From contig MFFQ01000049.1 in assembly GCA_001780165.1 (NCBI GenBank), forward strand, positions 1 to 49,611: 49,611 nt of DNA, read 5' to 3'. The number at the start of each line of letters is the position of its first letter. Position 1 is the stretch's first letter. Origin of the DNA: Candidatus Eisenbacteria bacterium RBG_16_71_46. Its GTDB lineage: Bacteria > Eisenbacteria > RBG-16-71-46. Positions 38,001 to 47,900 of this stretch are shown here, in pieces. The notes beneath the pieces are model-generated. The model did not search any database. It saw nothing but the letters and a program-made list of their open reading frames with translations, and had not been told where the DNA came from. The translations under genes and the position numbers were made by a program.

Positions 38001-38290
38001 ATGTAGTCCCAGTTCATGCCGAAGACCATGAAGTCCGACCCGCCTACCTGGAGCCGCGAGCCCGCGTCGTCCGTGACGACGCGGATCGTCGGGCGCGCGG
38101 CCGGCGCCACGTCCGGCGCGGCGTCGGGCGCCGCGGCCTGGGCGAGGCCGGGCGCGGTGGCCGGCGCCGCTTCGGGCGCCGCGGCCTGCGCGAGGACTCT
38201 TGCCGGCGCCAGGGCCAGGAGCGCGGCCATCGTGGCGGCCAGCCGGAAGCCGGTGCTCGGCCGCGCGAGGTCTGCTTGGATCGGGCTCAC
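35063..38290 (-). CDS. Clan GH-A glycoside hydrolase fused to a predicted outer-membrane beta-barrel
   Basis: 1075 aa. A signal peptide ends at about VLAQA, then comes an Ala/Pro linker with [14 protein letters not shown] repeats (30-70). A TIM-barrel hydrolase like GH2/GH5 follows (about 72-480), with acid/base Glu213 in LLGNENNYG and nucleophile Glu313 in [11 protein letters not shown], correctly 100 residues apart. The remaining roughly 560 residues are alternating strands rich in aromatics and Gly ([59 protein letters not shown]), as in a large outer-membrane barrel. GTG start: AGGAGG lies 6 nt upstream, and it overlaps the GH1 stop by 4 nt. It is probably an outer-membrane glycan hydrolase-porin for beta-glucan. 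The barrel is a prediction from pattern only. Confidence 0.7.
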   Translation of the reverse strand: MSPIQADLARPSTGFRLAATMAALLALAPARVLAQAAAPEAAPATAPGLAQAAAPDAAPDVAPAARPTIRVVTDDAGSRLQVGGSDFMVFGMNWDYIPIGQNYSWSLWTQPDDVIEAALAREMPLLKNMGVNAIRQYAGVPPRWVRYIYERYGIWTVINHPLGRYGFTLDGVWHPSVDYSDPRMRAAIEAEMLAVVDSFRGVPGVLMWLLGNENNYGLSWKSNEIEALPQGERDAARARHLYSMFGEIIRAVKQRDPDVPVSMANGDLQYIDILAQECKGLDILGTNVYRGISARDLFQVVKDKLGIPIVFTEFGADAYNAKQMREDQETQARYLLGQWEEIYEQSSGKGRVGNAIGGFIFQWSDGWWKFGQESRLDIHDTNASWPNGGYPEDLTPDENNMNEEWWGICAKGPPDGRGLFELYPRAAYYALQRAFALPPYALGTDLSAIRAHFNAIQPAAVALQARGDQASLVTQALSRVQVTGLRMQFETYSTGGQRLSTPSASAPATSLPAFRGFDRLESFYADFKANPAENVTGTLSLNVLGNVPRNPIDEIFYEKRGLPQTVLSGGQSVELNGLERIKAYKAGLSWDDRWFLLDGFYRTGHYHWGYEGDFFGLYREANYGPNIDIYNAEAPLGLEMSGKRSLRGLKLAFGPQLWWGANPAVMAKYVRRVGQFDAALIYQRDLTAQTSTTTSSAVPLPPVQKATLALTTSRGPFVVELGGIWSGDTKAGQAFQVAQKTPTGYLVQEDHVRSSDAFGMKAKVTMERGRFRWYAQSASMRPVADGGPTAVQTFTGWNLKDSGSGNQNNFLTGFTVNSGDFQVGPNFLWQKPIIGPMPNGLPSPGRLRNVLTDPFAVRANRETVGGELLVTYDPTPATWFWAWDNDVREDAPLAASLGLVVRHLPTNQDASIGILGDGVTRFAFPTSPPPRDLWELQTRLVSRLSANVRVVSHLFVGTGEPNGEDPRRIRRYGSDARVAWGSMAIAASVKANDWGPYDYHRDFNLTFPLQVMGDLSHTLGTPQWFDRQQTRLGVRATWRSLDVHSPRFAPDAGTSLQDSPDGEEWEIRTYLQLAM

Positions 38291-39678
38291 GGAATCCTCC
38301 TCAACAAGGGTTGCTGCGTGAGGTCGTCGACCGCGCCCGCGGCAACGACTCGACGGTACCAGTGTGCGCTGTCCCTCGGCCGGCGGCGCTGCGTGGCGAA
38401 GTCCACGTCGAAGAGGCCGAACCGCATGGCGTAGCCGCGCGCCCACTCGAAGTTGTCGAGGAGCGACCAGGCGAAGTAGCCGCCCAGCGGCACGCCGGCG
38501 GCGATGGCGCGGTGCGCCTGCGCGAGATGGCTGTCTATGTACTCGATGCGGCGCAGGTCGGCGATGCGCCCCGTGGCGTCGGCCGCGTCGGTGTAGGCCG
38601 CTCCGTTCTCGGTGACGTAGATCTTCGCCGGCCGGTACTCGCGCGCGAGCCGCACCAGGACGTCGTGGAGTCCCTGCGGGAACACTTCCCAGCCCATGTC
38701 GGTCGGCTCCTGCTCCGGGGTCACCGGCACCGCGACCGGATCGCCCGCCGCGTCCGCCCGCAGCACCGCGCGGCAGTAGTAGTTGACCCCCAGGAAATCC
38801 AGCGGCGTCGCGATCGCCTCGAGATCACCCTCGCGGACGAACGGGAGATCGGGACCCGCGAGGTGGCCCAACCGGACGCGGTCCGCGATCGCGTCCGCAG
38901 GGTAGCGGCCGCGAAACAGCGGGTCCAGGTACCAGCGGTTGAGCGCGCCATCGAAGCGGCGCACGGCTTCGCGGTCCGCCTCGCTCGGCCTGGCGGGCCA
39001 GCCCGGCACCACGATGAGCACGATGCCGACCTCGGCGCCCGGCGCGGCGCGGCGCAGCGTCTCGACCGCCCAGCCGTGCGAGAGCAGCAGGTGATGCGCG
39101 ACGCGCAGCGCCTCGGCCGGGTCGCGGTGGCCCGGGGCGTGCTCCCCCTGCTCGTGGCCCAGCGTCGCGATGCACCAGGGCTCGTTGTGCGTCGCCCAGT
39201 GCCGCACGCGGTCGCCGAGCCGCGCGCTGACGGCGCCGGCGTACTCGACGAACGCCTCGGCCGTCGCGCGCGCGCCCCAACCCCCGCGATCCTGGAGCGG
39301 CTGCGGAAGGTCCCAGTGGTTGAGCGTCACGAAGGGAAGCACACCGGCGGCGAGCAGCGCGTCCACCAGTGCGTCGTAGAAGTCGAGCCCGCTCGCGTTG
39401 ATGGCGCCGCGGCCCCCGGGCACGATCCGCGGCCAGGCGATCGAGAAGCGATAGGCGCCGACCCCGAGCCATTTCAGGAGGCCCACGTCCTCCCGCCAGC
39501 GATGGTAGTGATCGCATGCCACACGGGCGTCCGAGCCGTCGGCGATGCGCCCCGGGGTGGCGGCGAAGCGATCCCAGATGGATTCGCCGCGCCCGCCCTG
39601 GCTCGAGCCGCCCTCGATCTGTTGCGCGGAGGTCGCCACGCCCCAGAGGAATCCGTCGGGAAACGAACGATCGGCCAC
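38287..39678 (-). CDS. GH1 beta-glucosidase
   Basis: 463 aa, full length, no signal peptide, so cytoplasmic. FLWGVATSAQQIEGG begins the barrel; acid/base Glu166 lies in HWATHNEPWC and nucleophile Glu357 in YVTENGAAY. The aglycone and glycone residues in FVTLNHWDLPQPL and the C-terminal GYFAWSLLDNFEWARGY are intact. It releases glucose from beta-linked oligosaccharides, here probably laminari- or gluco-oligosaccharides imported by the ABC system. The start is GTG at 39678, 6 nt after the OppF stop. A 4-nt overlap with the next gene places it in the middle of a three-gene operon. Confidence 0.93.
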   Translation of the reverse strand: MADRSFPDGFLWGVATSAQQIEGGSSQGGRGESIWDRFAATPGRIADGSDARVACDHYHRWREDVGLLKWLGVGAYRFSIAWPRIVPGGRGAINASGLDFYDALVDALLAAGVLPFVTLNHWDLPQPLQDRGGWGARATAEAFVEYAGAVSARLGDRVRHWATHNEPWCIATLGHEQGEHAPGHRDPAEALRVAHHLLLSHGWAVETLRRAAPGAEVGIVLIVVPGWPARPSEADREAVRRFDGALNRWYLDPLFRGRYPADAIADRVRLGHLAGPDLPFVREGDLEAIATPLDFLGVNYYCRAVLRADAAGDPVAVPVTPEQEPTDMGWEVFPQGLHDVLVRLAREYRPAKIYVTENGAAYTDAADATGRIADLRRIEYIDSHLAQAHRAIAAGVPLGGYFAWSLLDNFEWARGYAMRFGLFDVDFATQRRRPRDSAHWYRRVVAAGAVDDLTQQPLLRRIP

Positions 39679-39684
39679 GGGCGG

Positions 39685-40692
39685 TCAGCTCCTCGGCGCT
39701 TGCGCGTCTTCGGCGTAGAGGTGGCAGCGCACCTGGCGGCCAGCGACCGCCCGGGGCGCCGGGTCACTTGCGCGGCAGACATCCATCACGTCCGGACAGC
39801 GCGCGGCGAACGGGCACCCCTGCGCCGCCTCGCCCCCGGCGGTCTCGCGGTCGCGGCTCGCCGCGGCCTGCTTCTGCGTCCCGCTGGCGATCGAGGCGAG
39901 CAGCGCCCGCGTGTAAGGGTGCGCCGGCGCTTCCACCAAGGCCGCGCTCGGGCCGTCCTCCACCACCCGGCCGCGAAACAGCACCAGGATGCGGTCGCAG
40001 AGGAAGCGCGCCGAGGCCAGATCGTGCGTGATGAGCAGGATCGCGAGCCCGCGCTCGCGCTTGAGCTGGGCGAGCAACCCGAGGATTCCCGCGCGGATCG
40101 AGACGTCGAGCATCGAGGTGGGCTCGTCGGCCACCAGCACCTCGGGCTCGACCGCCAGCGCGCGCGCCACGGCGACCCGCTGCCGCTGCCCGCCCGAAAG
40201 CTCGTACGGGTGGCGGTCGATGAACTCCTCGGCCGGCTCGAGCCCCACCGTGCGCAGTAGCTCGATCGCCCGCGCCCGCGCCCCGGCGGGCGCGACCCGG
40301 TGATGGCGCAGCAGCGGCCGCATCAGGTGGTGGGCGACGCTGTGGATGGAGTTGAGCGAGCCGAACGGATCCTGGAACACCATCTGCACGCGGCGCCGGT
40401 AGCCGAGCGAGGCGTGGCGCGGCTCGCGCGCCAGCACTCCCTCGCCCGAGAGCAGGATCTCGCCGCGATCCGCGGTCTCGAGGCGCAGCAGGATGCGGGC
40501 GATGGTGCTCTTGCCGCTGCCCGACTCCCCGACCAGCGCCACGGCCTCGCCGCGGTCGATCCGGAAGCACACGTCGCGGGCAGCCGTGACGGCGCGGGCC
40601 TGCGCAAACATCCTCTTGGAAGAGAACGTCTTACGCAGGTCGCGGACCTCGAGCAGCGGGGCTTGCGCAAGCTTGGGCGCGCCGACGCTCAT
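39685..40692 (-). CDS. OppF-type ABC ATPase
   Basis: 335 aa. Walker A GESGSGKST, Q-loop QMVFQDPFGSLNS, signature LSGGQRQRVA, Walker B VLVADEPT, H-loop ITHD, and the Cys-rich oligopeptide-transporter tail (GCPFAARCPDVMDVC). A full family-5 importer needs two different ATPases, and the plus-strand operon has only an OppD type, so this is its likely partner, encoded apart. ATG at 40692 is the first gene of the minus-strand operon behind operator B. No duplication of the kind seen in its partner. Confidence 0.9.
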   Translation of the reverse strand: MSVGAPKLAQAPLLEVRDLRKTFSSKRMFAQARAVTAARDVCFRIDRGEAVALVGESGSGKSTIARILLRLETADRGEILLSGEGVLAREPRHASLGYRRRVQMVFQDPFGSLNSIHSVAHHLMRPLLRHHRVAPAGARARAIELLRTVGLEPAEEFIDRHPYELSGGQRQRVAVARALAVEPEVLVADEPTSMLDVSIRAGILGLLAQLKRERGLAILLITHDLASARFLCDRILVLFRGRVVEDGPSAALVEAPAHPYTRALLASIASGTQKQAAASRDRETAGGEAAQGCPFAARCPDVMDVCRASDPAPRAVAGRQVRCHLYAEDAQAPRS

Positions 40693-40710
40693 CGGGCGAT
40701 CAAATCACGA

Positions 40711-40743
40711 AACAAAGTACTTTGTTCGCATGGCAAACATAGT
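40711..40743. promoter_or_regulatory. Operator B, composite palindrome
   Basis: TGTTCGC-ATG-GCAAACA at 40723-40739, within an 11-3-11 palindrome (40719-40743; ACTTTGTTCGC and GCAAACATAGT) that matches at 9 of 11 pairs. The perfect palindrome AACAAAGTACTTTGTT (40711-40726) overlaps it, giving a third half-site. It lies between the divergent genes at 40692 (minus) and 40964 (plus) and could control both. Confidence 0.65.
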
Positions 40744-40767
40744 CTAAGATCCTTTCAGGCCTGTCAA
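40741..40767 (-). promoter_or_regulatory. Promoter of the ATPase-GH1-hydrolase operon
   Basis: On the minus strand TTGACA (40767-40762) is followed by TAGACT (40746-40741, spacer 15) or GACTAT (40744-40739, spacer 17). The -10 overlaps operator B, as at operator A. The rest of the gap to 40963 has no feature I can name. Confidence 0.5.
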
Positions 40768-40963
40768 GGGAAGTCGGAAACCAGGGTGATTTCGGCCATC
40801 CCGGCAGTACTCCGTCCGTCGGACCGACGCGCGCGCATTCGGGCGCGGGCACGTTGATCCGACCGACTTCGGGCGTCGCGGACCGCGGGCGCCGGACAGT
40901 GGCTGCAGCGGGCAGTGTCATCCACGAGCTTTCACGAGGCCACTCCAGGAGGAGGTCAGACCC

Positions 40964-41935
40964 ATGACACTTCGAGCGCCCGCAGCATTCGTCGCGGCCT
41001 TCCTGTGCTTCGCCCCCGTGGCGAGCCACGCCGCGCTGTCGGCCTACACCCAGGACTTCGAGGGACTGGTGATGGCGGACCCCGACGCGTTGGGGAACGA
41101 CGGATGGCTCGTCTACGGCAACGTGTTCGATCCCACCGGGACCACCTACCTCTACGGGTACGGTCCCTTCCCCGCGCCGAACACCGGCGCCGCGTTCTGC
41201 GCGATCGCCACCGGCGAGGGCGGAGTCCCGCAGGGAACCCAGCAGCTCAGCGTCTACAGCGACTACAACAACGGGGATCACGCCCTGCTCAGGCGGATCG
41301 AGTCCAACGTCTACCAGGAGCAGATCATCGGCGCCGGGGACGTCGGCATGACCTGGACCTTCCAGTTCGACGCCAAGCGCGGCAACCTGGCCGGCGGCTC
41401 CACCGCGCTGGCGTTCATCAAGACGCTGTCGCTCCCGACCTACGCGTTGACCAACTTCATCACGGCCGACATGACCACGATCCCCACCACGTGGGGCACC
41501 TACTCGGTCTCGCTGCCGATCACTGCCGGTCTCGTGGGCCAGATCTTCCAGATCGGCTTCCTCAACAACGCGACGAACTACGAGCCCTCCGCGATCATCT
41601 ACGACAATCTGAATCTCGCCGGCGCCACGACGGACGTGCCCGGAGCGCCACTGGCGAACGCGATCGAGCTGCGCGCCGCGGCGCCGAACCCGTTCCGCAA
41701 CTCGACGCAGATCGCCTATTCGCTGGCACGGGGAGGCTTCGCCGACCTCAGCGTCTACGACATCGCCGGCCGCCGCATGGCGACGCTGTTCCGCGGCCAG
41801 GCGGCTCCCGGCTCGCACGTGGCGACCTGGGACGGCCGGTCCGCCGACGGCCACATCGCCCCCGCCGGCGTCTATCGCTACGTGCTCCAGACCGACGCGG
41901 GGCGCCAGGTGCGGAGCATGGTGCTGACCCGCTGA
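40964..41935 (+). CDS. Secreted binding-type protein with FlgD-like C-terminal domain
   Basis: 323 aa. Signal peptide (APAAFVAAFLCFAPVASHAA), a jelly-roll-like domain (about 25-225; begins YTQDFEGLVMADPDALGNDG), then a FlgD-like Ig domain (about 235-323, AAPNPFRNSTQIAYSL ... VATWDGRSADGHIAPAGVYR). There is no catalytic motif. The middle (FIKTLSL ... TYSVSLPI ... GQIFQIGF) loosely parallels the secreted protein at 48942, suggesting related folds. AGGAGGAGG lies 7 nt before the ATG. It is divergent from the ATPase operon and about 220 nt from operator B, so probably part of the same regulon. A glucan-binding surface protein is the likely role. Confidence 0.75.
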   Translation: MTLRAPAAFVAAFLCFAPVASHAALSAYTQDFEGLVMADPDALGNDGWLVYGNVFDPTGTTYLYGYGPFPAPNTGAAFCAIATGEGGVPQGTQQLSVYSDYNNGDHALLRRIESNVYQEQIIGAGDVGMTWTFQFDAKRGNLAGGSTALAFIKTLSLPTYALTNFITADMTTIPTTWGTYSVSLPITAGLVGQIFQIGFLNNATNYEPSAIIYDNLNLAGATTDVPGAPLANAIELRAAAPNPFRNSTQIAYSLARGGFADLSVYDIAGRRMATLFRGQAAPGSHVATWDGRSADGHIAPAGVYRYVLQTDAGRQVRSMVLTR

Positions 41936-41941
41936 TCCCGC

Positions 41942-41974
41942 GGGCGGGCGGCCGCCGCGCGCGACCGCCCGCCC
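41942..41974 (+). terminator. GC hairpin after the FlgD-tailed binding protein
   Basis: A perfect 10-bp stem (GGGCGGGCGG/CCGCCCGCCC) and 13-nt loop begin 7 nt after the stop codon. No T tract. TGTACGAT at 41982 may be the -10 for the next gene. Confidence 0.5.
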
Positions 41975-42039
41975 CGCGTGTTGTACGATTGAGTGGTCGC
42001 GGACCCGCGGCCGTGCCGCGCCACCACGAGGAGCCACGA

Positions 42040-43650
42040 ATGCCTTCCCTGCGTCACCTGCTGGCCGCGCTCGCGACGGTCTCCTGCGCCCTGGCGGTGG
42101 CCGGCAGCGCCGCCGCCCAGTGCATGCTCGCCAATCCCAGCTTCGAGATTTCGGGGTCGGGCAGCCAGACATTCGGCGGCTGGAACCAGTTCGGCTCGGT
42201 CGGCTCCTCCACCAGTGCCGCGCACGGCGCCAAGGCGGCCCGGGTCTCGACCCCCGGTGCTCCCTGGGGTGTCTCGGGCTACTGGCAGCAGCTGGACGCT
42301 ACACCCGGCGGGCGCTGGTCCGCCTCGGTGCGCGTCATGAATCCCTCCACCCGCCCGCTCAGCGGGCAGTCGCTGGCGATCGTCAACATCGAGTGGCGCG
42401 ACGCCGGCGGCAACCTGATCTCCTACGAATCCCACACCACCGCCAGCGCCGCGACGCCGACCAACACCACGCAGTTGTTCTCCTTCGAGAGCGGGCCCGC
42501 CCCGACCGGCACCGTGGCGGCGCGCCTGCTGCTCGGCGCCCTGCAGGGGCCATCGGATCCCGTGTCCGACGTGATCTACGACCTCGCCACCTTCGACGCC
42601 ATCACCACCCCGTCGCTGGACCAGCTGCAGTGGTCGGACTTTTCCGGTGGACAGACGCTCAGCTTCAGCGGCCGCACCTGGCGCGTGAAGGGCCCCGGTT
42701 ACTACGGCCCGGGCCCGAGCCTGTTCAGCACCAGCACCAACAACATCTGGGTGGACCCCAACGATGCGCTGCACCTGACGATCAAGAAGGTCGGCGCCAA
42801 CTGGTACAGCACCGAGACGGTGCTCGAGGATTATCTCGGCTACGGCGACTACGTCTTCACCACCCGCGGCCGCCTCGACACGCTGGACCCGCACGCGGTC
42901 TTCGGCCTGTTCCTCTGGCAGTACGGCCCCTGCTACGACGCGGCCTTCGGCTGGTGGAACCCCTACGACGAGATCGACATCGAGTACAGCCGCTGGGGCA
43001 ATCCCGGCAACCCCGGGGCGCAGTTCGTCGCCCAGCCGTACGATTATCCGGGCAACCTGAGCCAGTTCAGCGCCACGTTCAGCGCCGGCGAGATCACCAG
43101 CCACGCGTTCCGCTGGCTGCCCGATCGCGTCGAGTTCCGGAGCTGGCGCGGCGGTCCGAACGACGAGGCCACGTCCACCCAGATCCACGCCTGGACCTAC
43201 TCCGGGCCGCACCTGCCGCGCCCCGAGCAGCCGCGCGTCCATCTCAACCTCTGGCAGTTCGACGGCTCGCCCGCCACCAACCAGGAGGTCGTGCTCACCG
43301 CGTTCACGTTCGATCCCGCGTGCGGCTCGCCGCCCTGCGCCGTGGTCGCCGTGGAGCCGGCCGCCGAGATCGGCAGGGCGCGCCTCACCGCCGCGAGGCC
43401 CAACCCGTTCGGCGGCAGCACCGCGATCCGCTACGCCGCGGCGCGCAGTGGTCCCGCCGAGATCGCGGTCTTCGACCTGTCGGGGCGCCGCGTGCGCACG
43501 CTGGTCAACGGCTTCGTCGCCGCCGGCGCGCACGAGGTGGTGTGGGACGGGCGCGACGACTCCGGGCGGCGGCTCGCCGCCGGCGTGTACCTGTACCGAT
43601 ACCGCACGGGCGACATCATCGAGACGCAGCGCGTGGCCCTGGTCAAGTGA
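42040..43650 (+). CDS. Secreted CBM-GH16 beta-glucanase with FlgD-like C-terminal domain
   Basis: 536 aa. Signal peptide (LLAALATVSCALAVAGSAAA), a CBM4/9-like beta-sandwich (about 28-185, MLANPSFEISGSGSQTFGGW), a GH16 jelly roll (190-430) and a FlgD-like Ig domain (450-536, ARPNPFGGSTAIRY ... VVWDGRDDSGRRLAAGVYLY). The catalytic motif DEIDIEYSRWG gives Glu311, Asp313 and Glu315, without the extra bulge residue, as in lichenase/kappa-carrageenase-like branches; it thus differs from the GH16 at 29222. It probably cleaves beta-1,3(-1,4)-glucan at the cell surface. GAGGAG lies 7-8 nt before the ATG. The GH17 gene follows after 50 nt. Confidence 0.9.
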   Translation: MPSLRHLLAALATVSCALAVAGSAAAQCMLANPSFEISGSGSQTFGGWNQFGSVGSSTSAAHGAKAARVSTPGAPWGVSGYWQQLDATPGGRWSASVRVMNPSTRPLSGQSLAIVNIEWRDAGGNLISYESHTTASAATPTNTTQLFSFESGPAPTGTVAARLLLGALQGPSDPVSDVIYDLATFDAITTPSLDQLQWSDFSGGQTLSFSGRTWRVKGPGYYGPGPSLFSTSTNNIWVDPNDALHLTIKKVGANWYSTETVLEDYLGYGDYVFTTRGRLDTLDPHAVFGLFLWQYGPCYDAAFGWWNPYDEIDIEYSRWGNPGNPGAQFVAQPYDYPGNLSQFSATFSAGEITSHAFRWLPDRVEFRSWRGGPNDEATSTQIHAWTYSGPHLPRPEQPRVHLNLWQFDGSPATNQEVVLTAFTFDPACGSPPCAVVAVEPAAEIGRARLTAARPNPFGGSTAIRYAAARSGPAEIAVFDLSGRRVRTLVNGFVAAGAHEVVWDGRDDSGRRLAAGVYLYRYRTGDIIETQRVALVK

Positions 43651-43700
43651 TGCGCGCGGGGGGCCGTCGCGGCGCCCGCGGAACGAGGAGGCCGTCGAGC

Positions 43701-44903
43701 ATGTCGTCCCACACGCTGGTGGCCTGCGCTCTACTCCTCCCCGTCTGCGCGCTGCTCCCCGCCCACGCGACCGCGGGTGCGGGCGACCCACGCCCCGCCA
43801 GGTCCGCCGCGGGCGCGGCGCGCCCCGCGAAGGCATCCGTCCGCGCCTCCGCCCCGAGCGCCGGGCTCGCCGCCGCGGCCAGCGCCGGCCCGAACGCCCC
43901 GCGCCCCACCCAGGTCGCTGCCGCCGCCGCGGGCACGGCGCGCGCCTTCCCGCGCCAATCACCCTTCGTCGAGCGCACGTTCCGGCCCTTCATCGGCGAG
44001 CGCTGGATCGGCGAGGCCATCGCGTACGGGCCCCATCGCGACGGGCAGCATCCCGGTGGACCCGCGCCCAGCCGCGCCGAGCTGCGCGAGGACCTCCAGT
44101 TGATGTCCAAGCACTGGAGCCTGCTCCGCATCTACGGCTCCGTCGGCTGGCCCGACAGCCTGCTCGAGATCATCCGCAGCGACGGCCTCGAGATGAAGGT
44201 CCTGCTCGGCGTGTGGATCGCCCGCGAGGAGCGTCGTGACTCCACGGGCAAGGTGATCGAGCGGTTCCCCGCGGCCAGGGCCGCGAACCAGGCCGAGGTC
44301 GAGGGGGCCGTCCGGCTCGCCGCCGCCTACCCCGAGATCGTCCTGGCGGTGAGCGTCGGCAACGAGACCCAGGTGACGTGGTCGTCCCACACCTGCCCGC
44401 CCGAGCTGCTCGTGAAGTACCTCCGCGAGGTGCGCGCGCGCACCACGGTGCCGGTCACCACCGCTGATGACTTCGCGTTCTGGAAGTCCCCCGCGAGCGA
44501 GCCCATCGCGAAGGAGGTGGACTTCGTGTTCGTGAACCTCCACCCGCTCTGGAACGGACGCCCGCTCGACGACGCGGTGCCCTGGACGAAGCGGACCATC
44601 GCCGAGGTCCAGGCCGCGCACCCCGGCCGCCTGGTCGTGATCGGCGAGACGGGCTGGGCGACCCAGAGGTCCCACGAAGGCGAGCAGGGCAGGCTCATCA
44701 AGGGAGAGACCGGCGAGACGCAGCAGGCGACGTTTCGCGACGCGCTCAGCGCCTGGACGCGGGCCGACCGCATCGCGACGTTCTTCTTCGAGGCCTTCGA
44801 CGAGAACTGGAAGGGCGGCCCCGAGCCCGACGAGGTCGAGAAGCACTGGGGGCTGTTCCGGGCGGACCGGAGCCCCAAGCTCGCGCTGCGCGGCGAGGAC
44901 TGA
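43701..44903 (+). CDS. GH17 beta-1,3-glucanase
   Basis: 400 aa. Signal peptide MSSHTLVACALLLPVCALLP, an Ala-rich low-complexity linker (25-85), then a GH17 (beta/alpha)8 barrel beginning with AIAYGPHRDGQ. Acid/base Glu222 in AVSVGNETQVTW and nucleophile Glu316 in VIGETGWATQRS. WSLLRIYGSVGWPDSL and FVFVNLHPLWNG are also family-like. It is an endo- or exo-acting beta-1,3-glucan hydrolase or transferase outside the cytoplasm. ATG at 43701 is chosen for GAGGAGG at 9-10 nt and the signal peptide; ATG at 43650 overlaps the previous stop but adds a basic stretch. GH149 follows after 3 nt. Confidence 0.88.
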   Translation: MSSHTLVACALLLPVCALLPAHATAGAGDPRPARSAAGAARPAKASVRASAPSAGLAAAASAGPNAPRPTQVAAAAAGTARAFPRQSPFVERTFRPFIGERWIGEAIAYGPHRDGQHPGGPAPSRAELREDLQLMSKHWSLLRIYGSVGWPDSLLEIIRSDGLEMKVLLGVWIAREERRDSTGKVIERFPAARAANQAEVEGAVRLAAAYPEIVLAVSVGNETQVTWSSHTCPPELLVKYLREVRARTTVPVTTADDFAFWKSPASEPIAKEVDFVFVNLHPLWNGRPLDDAVPWTKRTIAEVQAAHPGRLVVIGETGWATQRSHEGEQGRLIKGETGETQQATFRDALSAWTRADRIATFFFEAFDENWKGGPEPDEVEKHWGLFRADRSPKLALRGED

Positions 44904-44906
44904 CCC

Positions 44907-47900
44907 GTGCGCTCGCCCTCCCCCGGCAAGCCCGCGTCACTCCCCAAGCGGCGGACCGGCGCACCCGCCGGGGCGCGCCCCGACACGCGGCCCGGCGCGG
45001 CTGCCGCGTCACTGCCTGACACGCACGCTGCCGCACTCGGCGCGGCGCCCACCGCCCTCGATCCGAACCAGCCCAGCGGGGCGTTCGTGACGCTCGAGGG
45101 CGAGACCTGCTACCGCATCGCCGCCTACCACCGGATGCGCCCGTTCCTGATGAGCATCGCCAGCGACACCGACCTCTGGATGTTCGTCACCTCCGGCGGC
45201 GGCCTCACCGCCGGGCGCAGGGACCCCGACGGCGCCCTCTTCCCCTACGAGACCGTGGACAAGCTCCACGACGCGCACCACCACACCGGCCCGATCACCC
45301 TGCTGCGCGTCGCCGGCGCGGACGGCCACACCGTCCTGTGGGAGCCGTTTTCCGCCGCGGGCGCGGACGACCCCGGTGTGGAGCGCAACCTCTACAAGAA
45401 CGTCATCGGGAACCGGCTGGTCTTCGAGGAGATCCACCGCCGCCTCAAGCTCGCGTTCCGCTACCGCTGGTCGGGGAGCGACGCCTGCGGCCTGGTGCGC
45501 ACCGCGTCCCTCGAGAACCTCGGCTCGCGTGCGGTCTCCCTCACCGTGCTGGACGGTCTCCGGAACGTGCTGCCGTACGGCGCGCCGCTCGCGCTCTACG
45601 AGCACTCGAGCGGCCTGGTGGACGCCTACAAGCGGACCGATCTCGACACCGCCACCGGGCTCGGGATCTTCTCGCTCACCGCCCGGATCACCGACCGCGC
45701 CGAGGCCGCCGAGGAGCTGCGCGCCAACACCGTCTGGTGCCACGGGCCGGACGCCCCCACGGTGTGCCTGTCGCTCGACGCCGTCCAGGCGTTCCGGCGC
45801 GGAGAGCCGGTCTCCGGAGAGACCGTTTTCACCGGACGCCGCGGGAACTACCTCGTCGTCTCGCCCCTCGAGATCGAGCCCCGCGGCCGCGCCACCTGGC
45901 ACATCGTCGCCGACGTGGCGCAGAGCCACGTCCAGATCGCGGCCCTGCGCTCGCGCCTGCTCGCGGGCGGCGATCCCGGCGCGTGGATCGAGCAGAGCCT
46001 CGATCAGGCCAGCGAGAACCTGCTCCGCAACGTGGCCAGCGCCGACGGGCTGCAGCTCACCGGACACCCCGAGGCGACCGTTCATCACTTCGCCAACGTC
46101 CTGTTCAACAACATGCGCGGCGGCGTCTTCGCCCGTAACTACGACGTCCCCACCGCCGACCTGATCGCGTTCCTTAGGACCCGCAACCGCGCCGTCGCCG
46201 CTCGACACCAGGCCGCGCTCGCGTCGCTGCCCGCCCAGATCGCGGCGCCGGAGCTTATTGTCGCCGCCGAGAAGTGGGGCGATGCCGATCTCGTGCGCCT
46301 CTGCCACGAGTACCTGCCCATCTACTTCGGCCGCCGCCACGGCGATCCCAGCCGGCCCTGGAACCGCTTCGCCATTCACGTCAAGAACCCCGACGGCAGC
46401 ATGGCCCTGAGCTACGAGGGCAACTGGCGCGACATCTTCCAGAACTGGGAGGCCCTGTGCGCCAGCTTCCCGCGCTTCCTCCCCAACCTCATCGCCAAGT
46501 TCGTCAACGCCTCGACCGTGGACGGCTTCAATCCCTATCGCATCACGCGTGACGGCGTGGACTGGGAGGTCGTGGATCCGCACGACCCCTGGAGCTACAT
46601 CGGCTACTGGGGCGACCACCAGATCGTCTACCTGCTGCGCTTCCTCGAAGCACTCGAGCGCTACTCGCCCGGCGCCCTCCAAGGCCTGCTCGCGCGCGAG
46701 ATCTTCTGCTACGCCGACGTGCCCTATCGCCTCAAGCCCTACCAGGAGATCGTCGCCAACCCGCGCGCCACCATCCGCTACGACACCGAGCTGGCCGCGC
46801 GGATCGAGCGCCGCGTCGCCGCGATCGGCACCGACGGCAAGCTCCTCCCCGGCGGCGAGGGCTCCGTCTATCACGTCAACCTGCTCGAGAAGCTGCTGGT
46901 CCCGGCGCTCTCCAAGCTCTCCAACCTCGTCCCCGACGGCGGGATCTGGATGAACACCCAGCGCCCCGAGTGGAACGACGCCAACAACGCCCTCGCCGGC
47001 AACGGGGTCTCGGTGGTGACGCTGCTCTACCTGCGGCGCTACCTCGGATTCGTCGAGCGCGTGCTCGAAGGCCTCGGCGAGACGCGCAGCGCGACCTCGA
47101 CCGAGGTCGTCGCGTGGCTCCGGCGGCTCCACACTGTGCTCGCCGAGCATCGTCCCGCGCCCGGCTCCGCCGCGCTGGACGGTGGCACCCGCAAGCGCCT
47201 GCTCGACGCGCTGGGCGGCGCGTTCTCCGCGTACCGCGACCAGGTCTACGCGAACGGTCTCGGCGGCAAGCAGGAGCTGCCCGTCGCCGAGGTCGTCGCG
47301 TTCTGCCGCTGCGCGCTCGAGCACGTGGACCACGCCATCCGCGCCAACCGCAGAGCGGACGGCCTCTACCACTCGTACAACCTCCTCGCGATCACGAACG
47401 ACCGGCGGCAGGCGCTGCTCCAGCCCCTGCAGGAGATGCTCGAGGGCCAGGTCGCCGCCCTCGCCTCCGGCGTCGTCGAGCCGCCCGAGGCCGTGCGGAT
47501 GCTCGCGAGCCTCTTCAAGAGCCGCCTCTACCGGGCGGACCAGAAGAGCTTCCTGCTCTATCCCGAGAAGAAGCTGCCCGAGTTCCTGGAGCGGAACGTC
47601 GTGCCCGACGAGCGGGCGGTCTCCGTGCCGCTCCTGCGCGAGCTGCTCGAGGCGCAAGAGCCGTCCATCATCGCGCGCGACGCGCTCGGCGTGTGCCGCT
47701 TCCAGGGCGACTTGGGGAACGCGCCCGACCTGGCCGCGGCCCTCGATCGCCTCGCGCAGCACGAGCGCTGGCGCGAGCCCGTCGCGCGGGACCGCCAGGC
47801 CGTGCTCGACGTGTTCGAAGCCGTCTTCCAGCATCACGCGTTCACCGGCCGCTCCGGCACCATGTACGCCTACGAGGGCCTCGGCTGCGTCTACTGGCAC

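Noticed and set aside
38287-43650. SusC/SusD-like pair expected in a laminarin locus
   Set aside because: No TonB-dependent receptor plug motif or SusD-like protein is encoded; the only outer-membrane candidate is the hydrolase-barrel fusion.
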